64,000 bases of DNA from Pseudomonadales bacterium (GTDB taxonomy: Bacteria; Pseudomonadota; Gammaproteobacteria; Pseudomonadales; Azotimanducaceae): contig JAJDVW010000037.1 in the NCBI GenBank assembly GCA_022825925.1, positions 1 through 64,000 of the forward strand. The letters are read 5' to 3'. Made by a program: the position numbers and the translations under genes. Below are positions 21,704-31,793 of this stretch, one piece after another. The notes beneath the pieces were generated by a model. It did no database searches. It saw only the letters and a list, made by a program, of their open reading frames with translations, and was not told the DNA's origin. Position 1 is the stretch's first letter. Each line of letters opens with the position of its first letter.

Positions 21704-24100
21704 TCAGTGCGGATTGATCGGAACGCCCCGCCTCGCCCCGTCTCCCGCGGCGCGCACGGTCTCCTGGCCGAGGGCCGGCGCCGGGGGCCGCTCGAGCGCC
21801 GCGGCGATGACGTCATCCATCCAGGCCACCGGGGTGATCGTCAGCTCGTCCTTGATGTTCTCCGGCACCTCCTTGAGGTCCCGCTCGTTGCCCTCGGGGA
21901 TGATGACGCGGCCGACGCCGCCCCGCCGCGCGGCCAGCAGCTTCTCCTTCAGGCCGCCGATGGCAAGCACCCGCCCGCGCAGCGTGATCTCGCCGGTCAT
22001 GGCGATGTCCGCGCGTACCGGGATCCCCGTCAGGACGGACACCAGGGCCATGCACATCCCGATCCCCGCGCTCGGTCCGTCCTTGGGCGTGGCGCCCTCC
22101 GGAACGTGGATGTGGAAGTCGTGCTTCTCGTGGAAATCCGGCGCGACTCCGAGCACTTCCGCACGGCTGCGCACGAAGGTGAGGGCCGCCTGGATCGACT
22201 CCTGCATGACGTCGCCGAGCGAGCCGGTCTTGGTCTGGCGTCCCTTGCCGGGCACCGCGACCGCCTCGATGTTGAGCAGTTCGCCGCCGACCTCCGTCCA
22301 CGCAAGCCCGGTCACGACCCCTACGCGGTTCTCCTCTTCCGCCCGGCCGTAGTCGTATCGCGCCACGCCGTTGTAATGCTCGATGCGCTCGGGAACGAGC
22401 GTCGCATCGATGTCCGCGGACGTCGTGGCGTGCTCCTTGACGATCTTCCGGCACAGCTTCGCGATCTCGCGCTCGAGCCCGCGGACCCCGGCTTCCTTGG
22501 TGTAGTAGCGGATCAGCCGCACGATGGCGGCGTCCGTGACGGCGAGGTCGTCCGCCTTGAGACCGGTCAGGCGCTTCTGCTTCGGCACGAGGAAGCGCGA
22601 CGCGATGTTGACCTTCTCGTCCTCCGTGTAGCCGGGGAGGCGAATGACCTCCATCCGGTCGAGCAACGCCGGCGGGATGTTCATGGAATTGGACGTGCAG
22701 ATGAAGAACACGTCCGAGAGGTCGTAGTCGACTTCCAGGTAGTGGTCGTTGAAGGTGTTGTTCTGCTCGGGATCCAGCACCTCGAGCAGCGCGGATGCCG
22801 GATCCCCGCGGAAGTCCATGCCCATCTTGTCCACTTCGTCGAGGAGGAAGAGCGGGTTGCGCACGCCCGCCTTGACCATCTTCTGCACGACCTTGCCGGG
22901 CAGCGCGCCGATGTAGGTCCGGCGGTGTCCCCGGATCTCCGCCTCGTCCCGCACGCCGCCGAGGGCCATGCGCACGAACTTCCGGTTCGTCGCGCGGGCG
23001 ATCGACTCGCCGAGGGAGGTCTTGCCGACGCCGGGGGGCCCGACGAAACACAGTACGGGGCCCTTCACCCTGCTGACCCGCCCCTGCACGGCCAGATACT
23101 CCACGATGCGTTCCTTGACCTCCTCCAGCCCGTAGTGGTCCTCGTCCAGGATCTTCTGGGCGGCGTTCAGGTCGCGCCGGATACGGCTCTTCCTGCGCCA
23201 CGGGACGCTGAGCAGCCAGTCGAGGTAACCCCGCACCACGGTGGCCTCCGCGGACATCGGCGCCATCATCCTGAGCTTCGACAGCTCGCCGACCGCCTGC
23301 TCCTTGACTTCGCGCGGCATGCCCGCCTCTTCGACCTTCCGGGCGAGTTCGTCGAACTCCCCCGGCGCGTCGTCGATGCCGCCGAGCTCCTTCTGGATCG
23401 CCTTGATCTGCTCGTTCAGGTAGTACTCGCGCTGGCTCTTCTCCATCTGTTTCTTGACGCGCCCATGGATGCGCTTCTCCACCTGCTGAAGCTCCACCTC
23501 CTTGTCCATCGCCGCCATGACCCGCGCGATGCGGGCATCGAGGTCGAACGCCTCGAGCACCGCCTGGCGCTCCTCGACGTCGAGCGACATCCGGGCCGCG
23601 ATCGTGTCCACCAGCCGCCCCGGCTCCTCGATGGCGGACACGGCCGCGAGGGCTTCCTGAGGGGCCTTCCCGGCGGTCTCGACGTAGGTCTCGAACTTGG
23701 ACTTCACCGCCCGCACCGCAGCCTCGCGGGCGTCCCGCTCCATCTCGGCCTCGGGCACGGCCTCCACGTCGGCGGCGAGGTGCGCCCCGCCGTCGCCCAG
23801 GCGCAGGACTCGCGCGCGCGCACTCCCTTCGACGAGCACCTTCACCGTGCCGTCCGGCAACTTGAGCAGTTGCAGGACCGTCGACAGCGTCCCCACCGGG
23901 AACAGGTCGTCCCGCCCCGGGTTCTCCTGCGCGGCGTTGCGCTTGGCGACCAGCAGGATGCGCTTGTCCGACGCCATGGCGGCCTCGAGGGCCGCGATGG
24001 AGGACCGGGTACCGACGAAGAGGGGATGGACGCCGTGCGGGTACACGACCATGTCCCGCAACGGGAGGACGGGAAGGTCCGCCTGGGTACGTTCGCTCAC
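21704..24100 (-). CDS. lon: ATP-dependent protease Lon
   Basis: GPPGVGKTSLGESIARATNRKFVRMALGGVRDEAEIRGHRRTYIGALPG; GPSAGIGMCMALVSVLTG catalytic region. Confidence 0.98.
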   Translation of the reverse strand: MSERTQADLPVLPLRDMVVYPHGVHPLFVGTRSSIAALEAAMASDKRILLVAKRNAAQENPGRDDLFPVGTLSTVLQLLKLPDGTVKVLVEGSARARVLRLGDGGAHLAADVEAVPEAEMERDAREAAVRAVKSKFETYVETAGKAPQEALAAVSAIEEPGRLVDTIAARMSLDVEERQAVLEAFDLDARIARVMAAMDKEVELQQVEKRIHGRVKKQMEKSQREYYLNEQIKAIQKELGGIDDAPGEFDELARKVEEAGMPREVKEQAVGELSKLRMMAPMSAEATVVRGYLDWLLSVPWRRKSRIRRDLNAAQKILDEDHYGLEEVKERIVEYLAVQGRVSRVKGPVLCFVGPPGVGKTSLGESIARATNRKFVRMALGGVRDEAEIRGHRRTYIGALPGKVVQKMVKAGVRNPLFLLDEVDKMGMDFRGDPASALLEVLDPEQNNTFNDHYLEVDYDLSDVFFICTSNSMNIPPALLDRMEVIRLPGYTEDEKVNIASRFLVPKQKRLTGLKADDLAVTDAAIVRLIRYYTKEAGVRGLEREIAKLCRKIVKEHATTSADIDATLVPERIEHYNGVARYDYGRAEEENRVGVVTGLAWTEVGGELLNIEAVAVPGKGRQTKTGSLGDVMQESIQAALTFVRSRAEVLGVAPDFHEKHDFHIHVPEGATPKDGPSAGIGMCMALVSVLTGIPVRADIAMTGEITLRGRVLAIGGLKEKLLAARRGGVGRVIIPEGNERDLKEVPENIKDELTITPVAWMDDVIAAALERPPAPALGQETVRAAGDGARRGVPINPH

Positions 24101-24145
24101 GGGGTCACTCGGGCCGGGAAGCGGACCGGGTTCGGCGCCCGGCGG

Positions 24146-25516
24146 TCAGTCTTCCGGCGCCGCCTTCGCACGATCCACGTTTTCGTAGAGCAGCATCGGC
24201 TCGGTCTCGCCGCGGATGACGCTGCCGTCGATGACGACCTTCTTCACCGACTCCGTCGACGGCAGCCGGTACATCGTGTCGAGCAGCACGGACTCGAGTA
24301 TCGAGCGCAGTCCGCGGGCGCCGGTCTTGCGCTCCATGGCCTTCACGGCCACCGCCGTGAGGGCGTCCTCCCGGAAGTCCACCTGCACGCCCTCCATGTC
24401 GAACAGCTTCGCGTACTGCTTGGTGAGCGAGTTCTTCGGGTCCGTGAGGATCTGCACGAGGGCGTCGCTGTCGAGTTCGTCGAGGGTCGCGACGACCGGC
24501 AGCCGCCCCACGAACTCGGGAATGAGCCCGTACTTGATGAGGTCCTCCGGTTCCACCTGGCGCAGCGTGTCGCCGATGTTCTTGCCCTCCCGCTCGCCGC
24601 GGACCTCCGCCCCGAAACCGATGCCGCTCCTGGCGGAACGATCCACGATCACCTTGTCGAGGCCCGAGAAGGCGCCGCCGCAGATGAACAGGATGTTGCC
24701 GGTGTCGACCTGGAGGAACTCCTGCTGGGGATGCTTGCGTCCGCCCTGGGGCGGCACGGAGGCGATCGTCCCCTCGATGAGCTTCAGGAGGGCCTGCTGG
24801 ACGCCTTCTCCGGAGACGTCGCGCGTGATCGACGGGTTGTCCGACTTGCGCGAGATCTTGTCGATCTCGTCGATGTAGACGATGCCGACCTGGGCCTTCT
24901 CGACGTCGTAGTCGCACTTCTGCAGGAGCTTCTGGATGATGTTCTCGACATCCTCCCCGACGTATCCGGCCTCGGTGAGCGTGGTCGCGTCGGCGATCGT
25001 GAACGGCACGTCGAGGAGCCGCGCGAGGGTCTCGGCCAGCAGCGTCTTGCCGCAGCCGGTCGGGCCGATCAGCAGGATGTTCGACTTGGACAGCTCGACC
25101 TCGTCGCGCTTCTCGCGCGGCTTCGCCTTCGTCTTTGCGGCACCGGAGGCCGCACCGGAGGAGGCACCCGAACCGCCGCTGCCCGAGCCCGATGCGGAGC
25201 CGTTGTAGTTCAGCCGCTTGTAGTGGTTGTAGACCGCGACAGAAAGGACTTTCTTGGCGTGCTCCTGGCCGATGACGTACTCGTCCAGGATCCCCTTGAT
25301 CTCTACCGGGACCGGCAGCCGGTCGGCGTCCTTGCCGTCGCTGCCTTCCTGGACTTCCTCCCGGATGATGTCGGTGCAGAGCTCCACGCACTCGTCGCAG
25401 ATGAAGACGGACGGCCCGGCAATGACCTTGCGGACCTCGTGCTGGCTCTTGCCGCAGAACGAGCAGTAGACGAGCTTACCGGAGTCACCGCCCCTGCCGG
25501 AGTTACGATCCGCCAT
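24146..25516 (-). CDS. clpX: ATP-dependent Clp protease ATP-binding subunit ClpX
   Basis: [31 protein letters not shown] zinc domain; [25 protein letters not shown]; unusually long Gly/Ser/Ala linker before Walker A. Confidence 0.98.
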   Translation of the reverse strand: MADRNSGRGGDSGKLVYCSFCGKSQHEVRKVIAGPSVFICDECVELCTDIIREEVQEGSDGKDADRLPVPVEIKGILDEYVIGQEHAKKVLSVAVYNHYKRLNYNGSASGSGSGGSGASSGAASGAAKTKAKPREKRDEVELSKSNILLIGPTGCGKTLLAETLARLLDVPFTIADATTLTEAGYVGEDVENIIQKLLQKCDYDVEKAQVGIVYIDEIDKISRKSDNPSITRDVSGEGVQQALLKLIEGTIASVPPQGGRKHPQQEFLQVDTGNILFICGGAFSGLDKVIVDRSARSGIGFGAEVRGEREGKNIGDTLRQVEPEDLIKYGLIPEFVGRLPVVATLDELDSDALVQILTDPKNSLTKQYAKLFDMEGVQVDFREDALTAVAVKAMERKTGARGLRSILESVLLDTMYRLPSTESVKKVVIDGSVIRGETEPMLLYENVDRAKAAPED

Positions 25517-25520
25517 ACTT

Positions 25521-25553
25521 TCCCTTAGTGCTCCGTTAGTGCTCTGTCAGTGC
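25521..25553. repeat. Tandem repeat, 3 x 11 bp upstream of clpX
   Basis: TCCCTTAGTGC / TCCGTTAGTGC / TCTGTCAGTGC, 4 bp before the clpX start on the minus strand. Confidence 0.85.
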
Positions 25554-25656
25554 TGCCCTTGGCGCTGCGCCGCCTGCCCCTCAACCTTGCTTGCAACGGC
25601 GAGATATTGCAACCCGCTCCCGCTCCCGCGGCTGTTTCATGGATGGCGGCGCCCCG

Positions 25657-26295
25657 TTACGAGGAGACCGCCGTGAGCTCGGCGCGCGGGTGCTGCACCG
25701 AGTCGATGAGCCCGTACTCGACGGCGTCGTCCGGGCTCATCCAGTAGTCCCGGTCGGTGTCCTGGGAGATGCGCTCGACATCCTGTCCGGTGTGGCGCGC
25801 CAGGATCTCGTTGAGACGCTGTCGCACGGCGACGATCTCCCGCGCCTGGATCTCGATGTCCGCGGCGACGCCGCGGGACCCGCCGGCCGGCTGGTGCAGC
25901 ATCACCCGCGCGTTCGGCAGCGCCATGCGCTTGCCGCGCGTCCCGGCGGCGAGCAGGAACGCCCCCATGCTCGCGGCCTGGCCGATGCACATGGTCGAAA
26001 CGTCACAGCGCACGAACTGCATCGTGTCGTAGATGGCGAGCCCGGCGGTGACCGCCCCCCCCGGCGAGTTGATGTAGAGGTGCACGTCCTTGTCCGGGTT
26101 CTCGGATTCGGCGAACAGCAGTTGCGCCACGACCAGGTTGGCGACGTTGTCGTCGACCGGTCCGACCAGGAACACGATGCGCTCCCGCAGGAGCCGGGAG
26201 TAGATGTCGTAGGCCCGCTCGCCACGGGCGCTCTGCTCCACGACCATGGGCACCAGTCCCAGGTTGCGGACGGATGGGGGGATTCGGTCTTCCAC
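25657..26295 (-). CDS. clpP: ATP-dependent Clp protease proteolytic subunit
   Basis: [70 protein letters not shown] start at 26295. Confidence 0.97.
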   Translation of the reverse strand: MEDRIPPSVRNLGLVPMVVEQSARGERAYDIYSRLLRERIVFLVGPVDDNVANLVVAQLLFAESENPDKDVHLYINSPGGAVTAGLAIYDTMQFVRCDVSTMCIGQAASMGAFLLAAGTRGKRMALPNARVMLHQPAGGSRGVAADIEIQAREIVAVRQRLNEILARHTGQDVERISQDTDRDYWMSPDDAVEYGLIDSVQHPRAELTAVSS

Positions 26296-26308
26296 GGGCA
26301 GCCTCCGG

Positions 26309-27763
26309 TCAGGTGTCCTCGTCGTCGGTGGGGTCAGCCCCCTGCGCCCCGTCGCCTCCGTCCTCGTCCCGAGCGGCGCCGGCCGGGTCATCCGCGGTCG
26401 GCTGCCCGGCCATCACGTCGTCGTGCGAACTCGGAACGGCCGCGACGTCCGCCACCGACAGGACGTAGTCGACGACCTGCTCCCGGAGCACGTCGGACTC
26501 GACGCGTTGCAGCAGGGTGTCCTGTGAATAGTACCAATTGACCACCTGCTCCGGGTTCTCGTAGCTGGACGCCAGTTCCTCGATGCGTCCCCGCACCTTG
26601 CCCGCGTCCACCGTCAGCCCTTCCCGTTCGATGACGGCGCGGGTCAGCAGCATCTCGCGAATGGACTTTTCCGCCTCGCGCCGGGCGATATCCATGGCCG
26701 CCGCGGGCGGCGCGGGGGAGTCGCCGTCCGCACCGAAGAGTTGGGGGAGTTCCGAGCGGATCTGCCCGAGGCGCTCCTCGACCAGGCAATTCGGTATCTC
26801 GAACGCGTGCAGATCGACCATCTGCTCCATGACCTGGGTCGCGACCCGCGCCCGGATGGTCGCGGCAAGGCGACCGCCCATGTCCTTGCGCACCTCCGCG
26901 CGAAAGGCCTCTTCGCCGCTGTTTTCGCTGTCGTCGCTTTCGCCGTCGTCGCCCTCGCCGTCTTCGGCACGTTCGCCGCCTTCAGCGCTTGCGCCCGCGC
27001 CCACGTCAAACGAGGCGAAGAACGCCTCGTCCAGGTCGGGTAGCTGCCCTTCGGCGATCTCGCGGACGGTCAGGTCGAACTCGGACTCGCTGCCGCGCAG
27101 GGTCTCGTCGGCCATTGCGTCGGGAAACGTCGAAGTGATGCGCTTCGTCTCGCCGGCGGCCATGCCGAGCGCCGCGTCGGCCACGTTCGGGAAGAAGAAC
27201 TCGTCTCCCGCAATGAACGACATGCCCTCGTGGTGGAAGTCTCCGTCGCCGCATTGCGCCAGGTCCGCGGTGATGCGGTCCCCCTCGCGGGCCGGGCGCT
27301 CCACCCCGCTCCAGGTCGTGCGCCCCTTGCGCAGGCGGTCGACCATCGCGTCGATGTCGGTGTCCGTGACCTCCGCTTCCGGCCGCTTCACCCGCACCCC
27401 GGAAAGGTCGCCGAGTTCGATCTCCGGAAACACCTCGAAAGTGGCCGTGAACTGGAACCCGTCCGCGGCCTCGAGGTCTCCCGGGTCGAACGTCGGCGTA
27501 CCCGCGGGCTGCAAATGTTCCTGGAGCAACGCCTCATGGAAGCTCGACTGCATCAGCGCCACGGCAACCTCGGCGCGGATGCTGGCGCCGAAGCGGCGCC
27601 GCACCTCCTTGACCGGGGTCTTGCCCGGGCGAAATCCGTTCAGACGGACCGTACGCGCGGTCTCGCGCAGTCGCTTTCCGAACTCTTCCTCGAAGGGCTC
27701 CGGGTCCAGCCGGATGTGCATCCGGTGTTCGAGGCCGCCCGTGTTTTCGACAGATACTTGCAT
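26309..27763 (-). CDS. tig: Trigger factor
   Basis: [19 protein letters not shown]...[20 protein letters not shown]; carries an acidic low-complexity insert. Confidence 0.95.
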   Translation of the reverse strand: MQVSVENTGGLEHRMHIRLDPEPFEEEFGKRLRETARTVRLNGFRPGKTPVKEVRRRFGASIRAEVAVALMQSSFHEALLQEHLQPAGTPTFDPGDLEAADGFQFTATFEVFPEIELGDLSGVRVKRPEAEVTDTDIDAMVDRLRKGRTTWSGVERPAREGDRITADLAQCGDGDFHHEGMSFIAGDEFFFPNVADAALGMAAGETKRITSTFPDAMADETLRGSESEFDLTVREIAEGQLPDLDEAFFASFDVGAGASAEGGERAEDGEGDDGESDDSENSGEEAFRAEVRKDMGGRLAATIRARVATQVMEQMVDLHAFEIPNCLVEERLGQIRSELPQLFGADGDSPAPPAAAMDIARREAEKSIREMLLTRAVIEREGLTVDAGKVRGRIEELASSYENPEQVVNWYYSQDTLLQRVESDVLREQVVDYVLSVADVAAVPSSHDDVMAGQPTADDPAGAARDEDGGDGAQGADPTDDEDT

Positions 27764-27833
27764 CGCACTCAAGGGCCGGGCCGTTCCGGCCGACCGGCAC
27801 ACCGCGCAGGGTCGAAGCGCGGCGCGCCGCAAT

Positions 27834-27909
27834 TGGGGTGGACGATGGGGTTCGAACCCACGACCACTGGATCCACAATCCAGAGCTCTACCGGCTGAGC
27901 TACGCCCAC
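27834..27909 (-). tRNA. tRNA-His (GTG)
   Basis: Minus strand GTGGGCGTAGCTCAGCCGGTAGAGCTCTGGATTGTGGATCCAGTGGTCGTGGGTTCGAACCCCATCGTCCACCCCA; cloverleaf with encoded CCA. Confidence 0.95.
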
Positions 27910-27963
27910 CATCGCTGCATATTGTAACCGAGCGGGTCCACCGCGGGCTCGCCCGGACAGGGA

Positions 27964-28040
27964 TGGCACGCCCGGCAGGACTCGAACCTGCAACCGCCGG
28001 CTTAGAAGGCCGATGCTCTATCCAGTTGAGCTACGGGCGC
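27964..28040 (-). tRNA. tRNA-Arg (TCT)
   Basis: Minus strand GCGCCCGTAGCTCAACTGGATAGAGCATCGGCCTTCTAAGCCGGCGGTTGCAGGTTCGAGTCCTGCCGGGCGTGCCA. Confidence 0.95.
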
Positions 28041-28091
28041 AGCCCTGGCGCGTCCGCACAGTTCGAAACCACTTTGGTCAGACGCGCTATC

Positions 28092-28121
28092 TCTCTGCTA
28101 TCTCACTCTCTGCTATCTCAC
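28092..28121. repeat. Tandem repeat, 2 x 15 bp plus partial copy, between tRNA genes
   Basis: TCTCTGCTATCTCAC twice in tandem, preceded by the partial GCTATC. Confidence 0.9.
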
Positions 28122-28138
28122 CAATACCAGACGGAAAG

Positions 28139-28215
28139 TGGTCGGGGTAGGGAGATTCGAACTCCCGACTTCCTGCTCCCAAAGCAGGCGCGCTGCCAGA
28201 CTGCGCCATACCCCG
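28139..28215 (-). tRNA. tRNA-Pro (TGG)
   Basis: Minus strand CGGGGTATGGCGCAGTCTGGCAGCGCGCCTGCTTTGGGAGCAGGAAGTCGGGAGTTCGAATCTCCCTACCCCGACCA. Confidence 0.95.
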
Positions 28216-28357
28216 CCGCGCGGCCGCGCGATCATACTGGCGCGCCCGCGGGCGGTCAAACCGCGGGCGGTGGCTGCGGGCGGTGGCCGGCCCGCCGACC
28301 GCGGTCACGGCGCGCCCGCCTCCGTGTAGACTGCGTTTTTTTGGCCCCACTGGACCG

Positions 28358-29206
28358 ATGAGCGCACGCATCCTCGACGGGAATGCCATCGCGGGGTCCA
28401 TCCGCAAGGACATCGCCACGGTCGTCGCGGCCCGTGTCGGGCGCGGCGTGCGGCGGCCCGGAGTGGCGGTCCTGCTCGTCGGCGACGACCCTGCATCGGC
28501 GATCTACGTGAAGCACAAACGCCGGGACTGCGTCGAGGTCGGCTTCAAGCACGACATTCGTCATCTGCCGGCGGAAGCGCCGGAAGGCGCGCTCGTCGAC
28601 GCGATCGAGGAACTCAACGGCGACGGCACGATCGACGGCATGCTCGTGCAACTCCCCCTCCCGGCGCACCTCGACGCGCCGCGCATCCTCGAGCGCATCG
28701 CGCCGTCGAAAGACGTCGACGGCGTGCACCCGTACAACATCGGCCGGCTGGCCCTGCGACAGCCCACGCTGCGATCCTGCACGCCGAAGGGGATCATGGC
28801 GCTGCTCGAGCGGACGGAGACGCCCCTCCGCGGCCTCGCGGCGACCGTCCTCGGCGCCTCGAACCACGTCGGCAGACCGATGGGGCTCGAACTGCTGCTC
28901 GCGGGGTGCACCGTCACCACCGCGCACAAGTTCACGCGCGACACGCCGGCGCACGTCGCCGCCGCCGACGTCGTCGTCTCCGCGACGGGACAGGCCGGGC
29001 TGGTGCGCGGGGACTGGATCAAGCCCGGGGCCATCGTCGTCGACGTGGGCATCACCCGCGACCGGAACAACCGGCTGCACGGGGACGTCGAGTTCGAGGC
29101 GGCCCGCGAGCGCGCCGCGTGGATCACGCCGGTGCCGGGCGGGGTGGGCCCCATGACGCGGGTCGCCATGCTGCAGAACGTGCTGCAGTCGGCGGAGGGC
29201 AGGTGA
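28358..29206 (+). CDS. folD: Bifunctional methylenetetrahydrofolate dehydrogenase/cyclohydrolase
   Basis: [55 protein letters not shown]. Confidence 0.97.
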   Translation: MSARILDGNAIAGSIRKDIATVVAARVGRGVRRPGVAVLLVGDDPASAIYVKHKRRDCVEVGFKHDIRHLPAEAPEGALVDAIEELNGDGTIDGMLVQLPLPAHLDAPRILERIAPSKDVDGVHPYNIGRLALRQPTLRSCTPKGIMALLERTETPLRGLAATVLGASNHVGRPMGLELLLAGCTVTTAHKFTRDTPAHVAAADVVVSATGQAGLVRGDWIKPGAIVVDVGITRDRNNRLHGDVEFEAARERAAWITPVPGGVGPMTRVAMLQNVLQSAEGR

Positions 29207-29943
29207 CGGTCCTTCTCCTCTCGGACCTGCATATCGACGTCGACGCGCCCCGCGTGCTGCATGGGTTCCGTGACTTCCTGGCGCGCGAGGCGCCCGGGGC
29301 CGACGCGCTCTACATCCTCGGGGACCTGGTGGAGGTCTGGGTGGGGGACGACGACGACGGTCCGACGGCCGCGGCGGTGCGGGAAGTCCTCGCGGCGGCC
29401 ACCCGCCATTGCCCGGTGTTCGTGATGCACGGGAACCGCGACTTTCTCCTGGGCGACGCGTTCGCCGCGGACACCGGCGTCACGCTCATTCCCGACCCGC
29501 ACGTCATCCAGCCGCGAGCGGACGGACCGCGTCTCCTGCTGGCGCACGGGGACGCGTTCTGCACGCGGGACGCCGCCTACCAGCAGGCACGCGCGGTGCT
29601 GCGCTCGCCGCAGTGGCGGGCGGACGTGCTGGCGCGCACCCTCCCGGAACGCCGCGCCCTCGCGCGGAGCCTGCGCGAGGAGAGCCGACAAGCGAACGCC
29701 AACAAGGCCGAGAACATCATGGACGTCACCGGGGAGGAAGTCGTCGCCGCCATGTTGCGCCACGACTGCCCCGTGCTGATTCACGGCCACACCCACCGCC
29801 CCGGCGTCCACGATGTCCCGCTCGCACCCGACGGACGGACGGGCCGCCGCTACGTGCTCGGCGACTGGGGACGCTGCGGCTGGACGCTGCGCCTGGGCCG
29901 CGAGATGGCCCTCGAGTGCTTCGCCCTGCCACAAAACCCGTAG
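29203..29943 (+). CDS. lpxH: UDP-2,3-diacylglucosamine diphosphatase
   Basis: [56 protein letters not shown] start overlaps folD stop. Confidence 0.94.
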   Translation: MTVLLLSDLHIDVDAPRVLHGFRDFLAREAPGADALYILGDLVEVWVGDDDDGPTAAAVREVLAAATRHCPVFVMHGNRDFLLGDAFAADTGVTLIPDPHVIQPRADGPRLLLAHGDAFCTRDAAYQQARAVLRSPQWRADVLARTLPERRALARSLREESRQANANKAENIMDVTGEEVVAAMLRHDCPVLIHGHTHRPGVHDVPLAPDGRTGRRYVLGDWGRCGWTLRLGREMALECFALPQNP

Positions 29944-30096
29944 GGGAGGGCTTGTCCGAGGCTTGTCCCGTCCGGATCGGGGTCTGGCACCAATCCGACA
30001 GTGCGTGCATGCGCGCATCCCCGAACGCCCACAAGAGCCACCCCAAAGGGCCAACTTGACCCCGTTTACGCCGGCCGGACAGCCGGCCGGACTCCC

Positions 30097-30384
30097 CTAT
30101 GCGGCCCAGGCCGGCGCGCGCCGAATGTTGCCGCGCCCGTCCCGCGAGCCACCCGACACCTCCGCCGCATCGATCAGCCCGATGCGCCGCCAACCCTGGG
30201 ACGGCAGCCAGGTCCCCGCCGGCGCGACTTCGCGCTGCCGACAGCGGACCGCGTACCGCCCCACCGGAGGCGCACGCCCCTTCCACCCGTCAAACCACAG
30301 CCCCGAACCAGCCCCGTCCAGCACCACCGGCGGCACTCGCCGACGCCGCTGCCGAAAATGCTTGCGCGCATTCAGCAGCACGTA
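30097..30384 (-). pseudogene. C-terminal remnant of a Y1_Tnp/REP-associated tyrosine transposase
   Basis: RYVLLNARKHFRQRRR...GLWFDGWKGR...TWLPSQGWRRIGLIDAAEV resembles the tail of this transposase family; no catalytic domain, stop codon immediately upstream in frame. Confidence 0.55.
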
Positions 30385-30707
30385 ACGCTACCGCCCGCGC
30401 GACGATGCCCTCCGCAGTCGTCCTGCCGAATGAAATGGGCGATTTTCCGTTGTCGGGGATGCCCTTCGCGACGCCTGCCGGGTACCCAGTCCGGCTCGCG
30501 GCCCGGTCACCGCGCCACCAATGAGCGTGGAGCGTTTTCCACGGGCGCGGTCCCCCGAACACAAGCGCGGCGGTGGGCGGGCGGTGGAAAACGCGGCGCC
30601 GGACACGCCTTGATTGGGGCGATGTTCCGTCGCGGAGCATTCGCCCGGGACACGCGCCAACGCCGGCGACGCGGCGCGGTGGGGGCGCCAAGCGGATCGT
30701 GACGTCC

Positions 30708-31322
30708 CTACCCCGGCGGCGGGCCACTGTGGAAGCGCAGCTCGCGCTCGGGCTCGGTGACCAGCCGCCCCTCCACTGCCAGCATCTCCTGTACGCGTGC
30801 CTCCACCGGCGCGTCGGCGCAGGATCGCGCCAGGGTGAGATAGGTCTCGAAGTGACGCGCCTCCGAGGCCAGCAAGCCGGCGTAGAGCCGGCCGAGGTCG
30901 CCGTCGAGGCGCTCCGCGAGCAGGGCGAAGCGTTCGCAGGAGCGGGCCTCGACGATCGCCCCGGCGATGAGCGTGTCCACCAGCCGGTCCGGCTCGTGGG
31001 ATGCGGCGAGGCCGAACAGGGCGCTGGCGTAGCGGGACGGCGACAGCCTTCGCGGCGTGACGTCGCGGCGCCGCATGGCCCGCAGCACTTCCTCGAAGTG
31101 GCGCAGTTCTTCCCGGGCCAGCCTGGCCAGGGGCGCGAGGAGTTCCTCGTGCGCGTCGTAGCGATAGAGCATCCCGATCGCCGTGCCCGCGGCCTTCTTC
31201 TCGCAGTTCGCGTGGTCGATCAGCAGGGTGTCGACGGCAAGGACCGCCGCGTCCGCCCAGGCGTCGGGGGTCGCCTTGCCGAGGAAAGCCCGGACGGCGC
31301 CGAGGTCGGGGGCGCGGCTCAC
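30708..31322 (-). CDS. miaE: tRNA-(ms2io6A)-hydroxylase MiaE-like
   Basis: DHANCEKKAAGTAIGMLYRYDAHEELLAPLARLAREELRHFEEVL, EARSCERFALLAERLD, EARHFETYLTLA di-iron motif. Confidence 0.9.
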   Translation of the reverse strand: MSRAPDLGAVRAFLGKATPDAWADAAVLAVDTLLIDHANCEKKAAGTAIGMLYRYDAHEELLAPLARLAREELRHFEEVLRAMRRRDVTPRRLSPSRYASALFGLAASHEPDRLVDTLIAGAIVEARSCERFALLAERLDGDLGRLYAGLLASEARHFETYLTLARSCADAPVEARVQEMLAVEGRLVTEPERELRFHSGPPPG

Positions 31323-31789
31323 TCTGCCGGGATGCGGAAGTTCCGCTCGTATGCGGCCGTGGACCGCGTCAGGAACTCGCGGGAAATCGTGGCGAAGAGC
31401 TGCGCCGGAGGAACGGCCGCCCCCGCCGCCGACGTCGCGAGTCCGAGCGCCCCGAAGTCCGGCGCGCCGCGGGTCCGGCGGAGGGTCTCGTACGCCAGGG
31501 TCAGCAGGCTCTGTTCCGGCACGGGAACGATGTGCAGCCGGGTGGCCGCCGCCTGCAGCGCGTCCGGGTCGACCACCGACAGGAAGCCCCCGACGCTCGC
31601 GTCGCGCAACTCGGCGAGACGCCGCCAGATCGCCAGGCGCTGGTCCGGCTCGTAGCCGTTCCAGTCCACCACCTCGTGGGCGAAGCGCTTGCAGCCCCGG
31701 CACACGAGATCGCCGAAGGTGGTCGAGCACACGCCGATGCAGGGACTGGTGCGTTCCCGCCGCGGCCTGGCTTGTGTTTCCCCCGGCAT
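31319..31789 (-). CDS. DUF1289 domain-containing protein
   Basis: SPCIGVCSTTFGDLVCRGCKRFAHEVVDWNGYEPDQRLAIWRRL. Confidence 0.9.
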   Translation of the reverse strand: MPGETQARPRRERTSPCIGVCSTTFGDLVCRGCKRFAHEVVDWNGYEPDQRLAIWRRLAELRDASVGGFLSVVDPDALQAAATRLHIVPVPEQSLLTLAYETLRRTRGAPDFGALGLATSAAGAAVPPAQLFATISREFLTRSTAAYERNFRIPAE

Positions 31790-31793
31790 CGAC

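Noticed and set aside
21569-25528. 1319-aa plus-strand ORF antisense to lon and clpX
   Set aside because: Arg/His/Asp-rich shadow frame created by high third-position GC of lon/clpX, which are unambiguous on the minus strand
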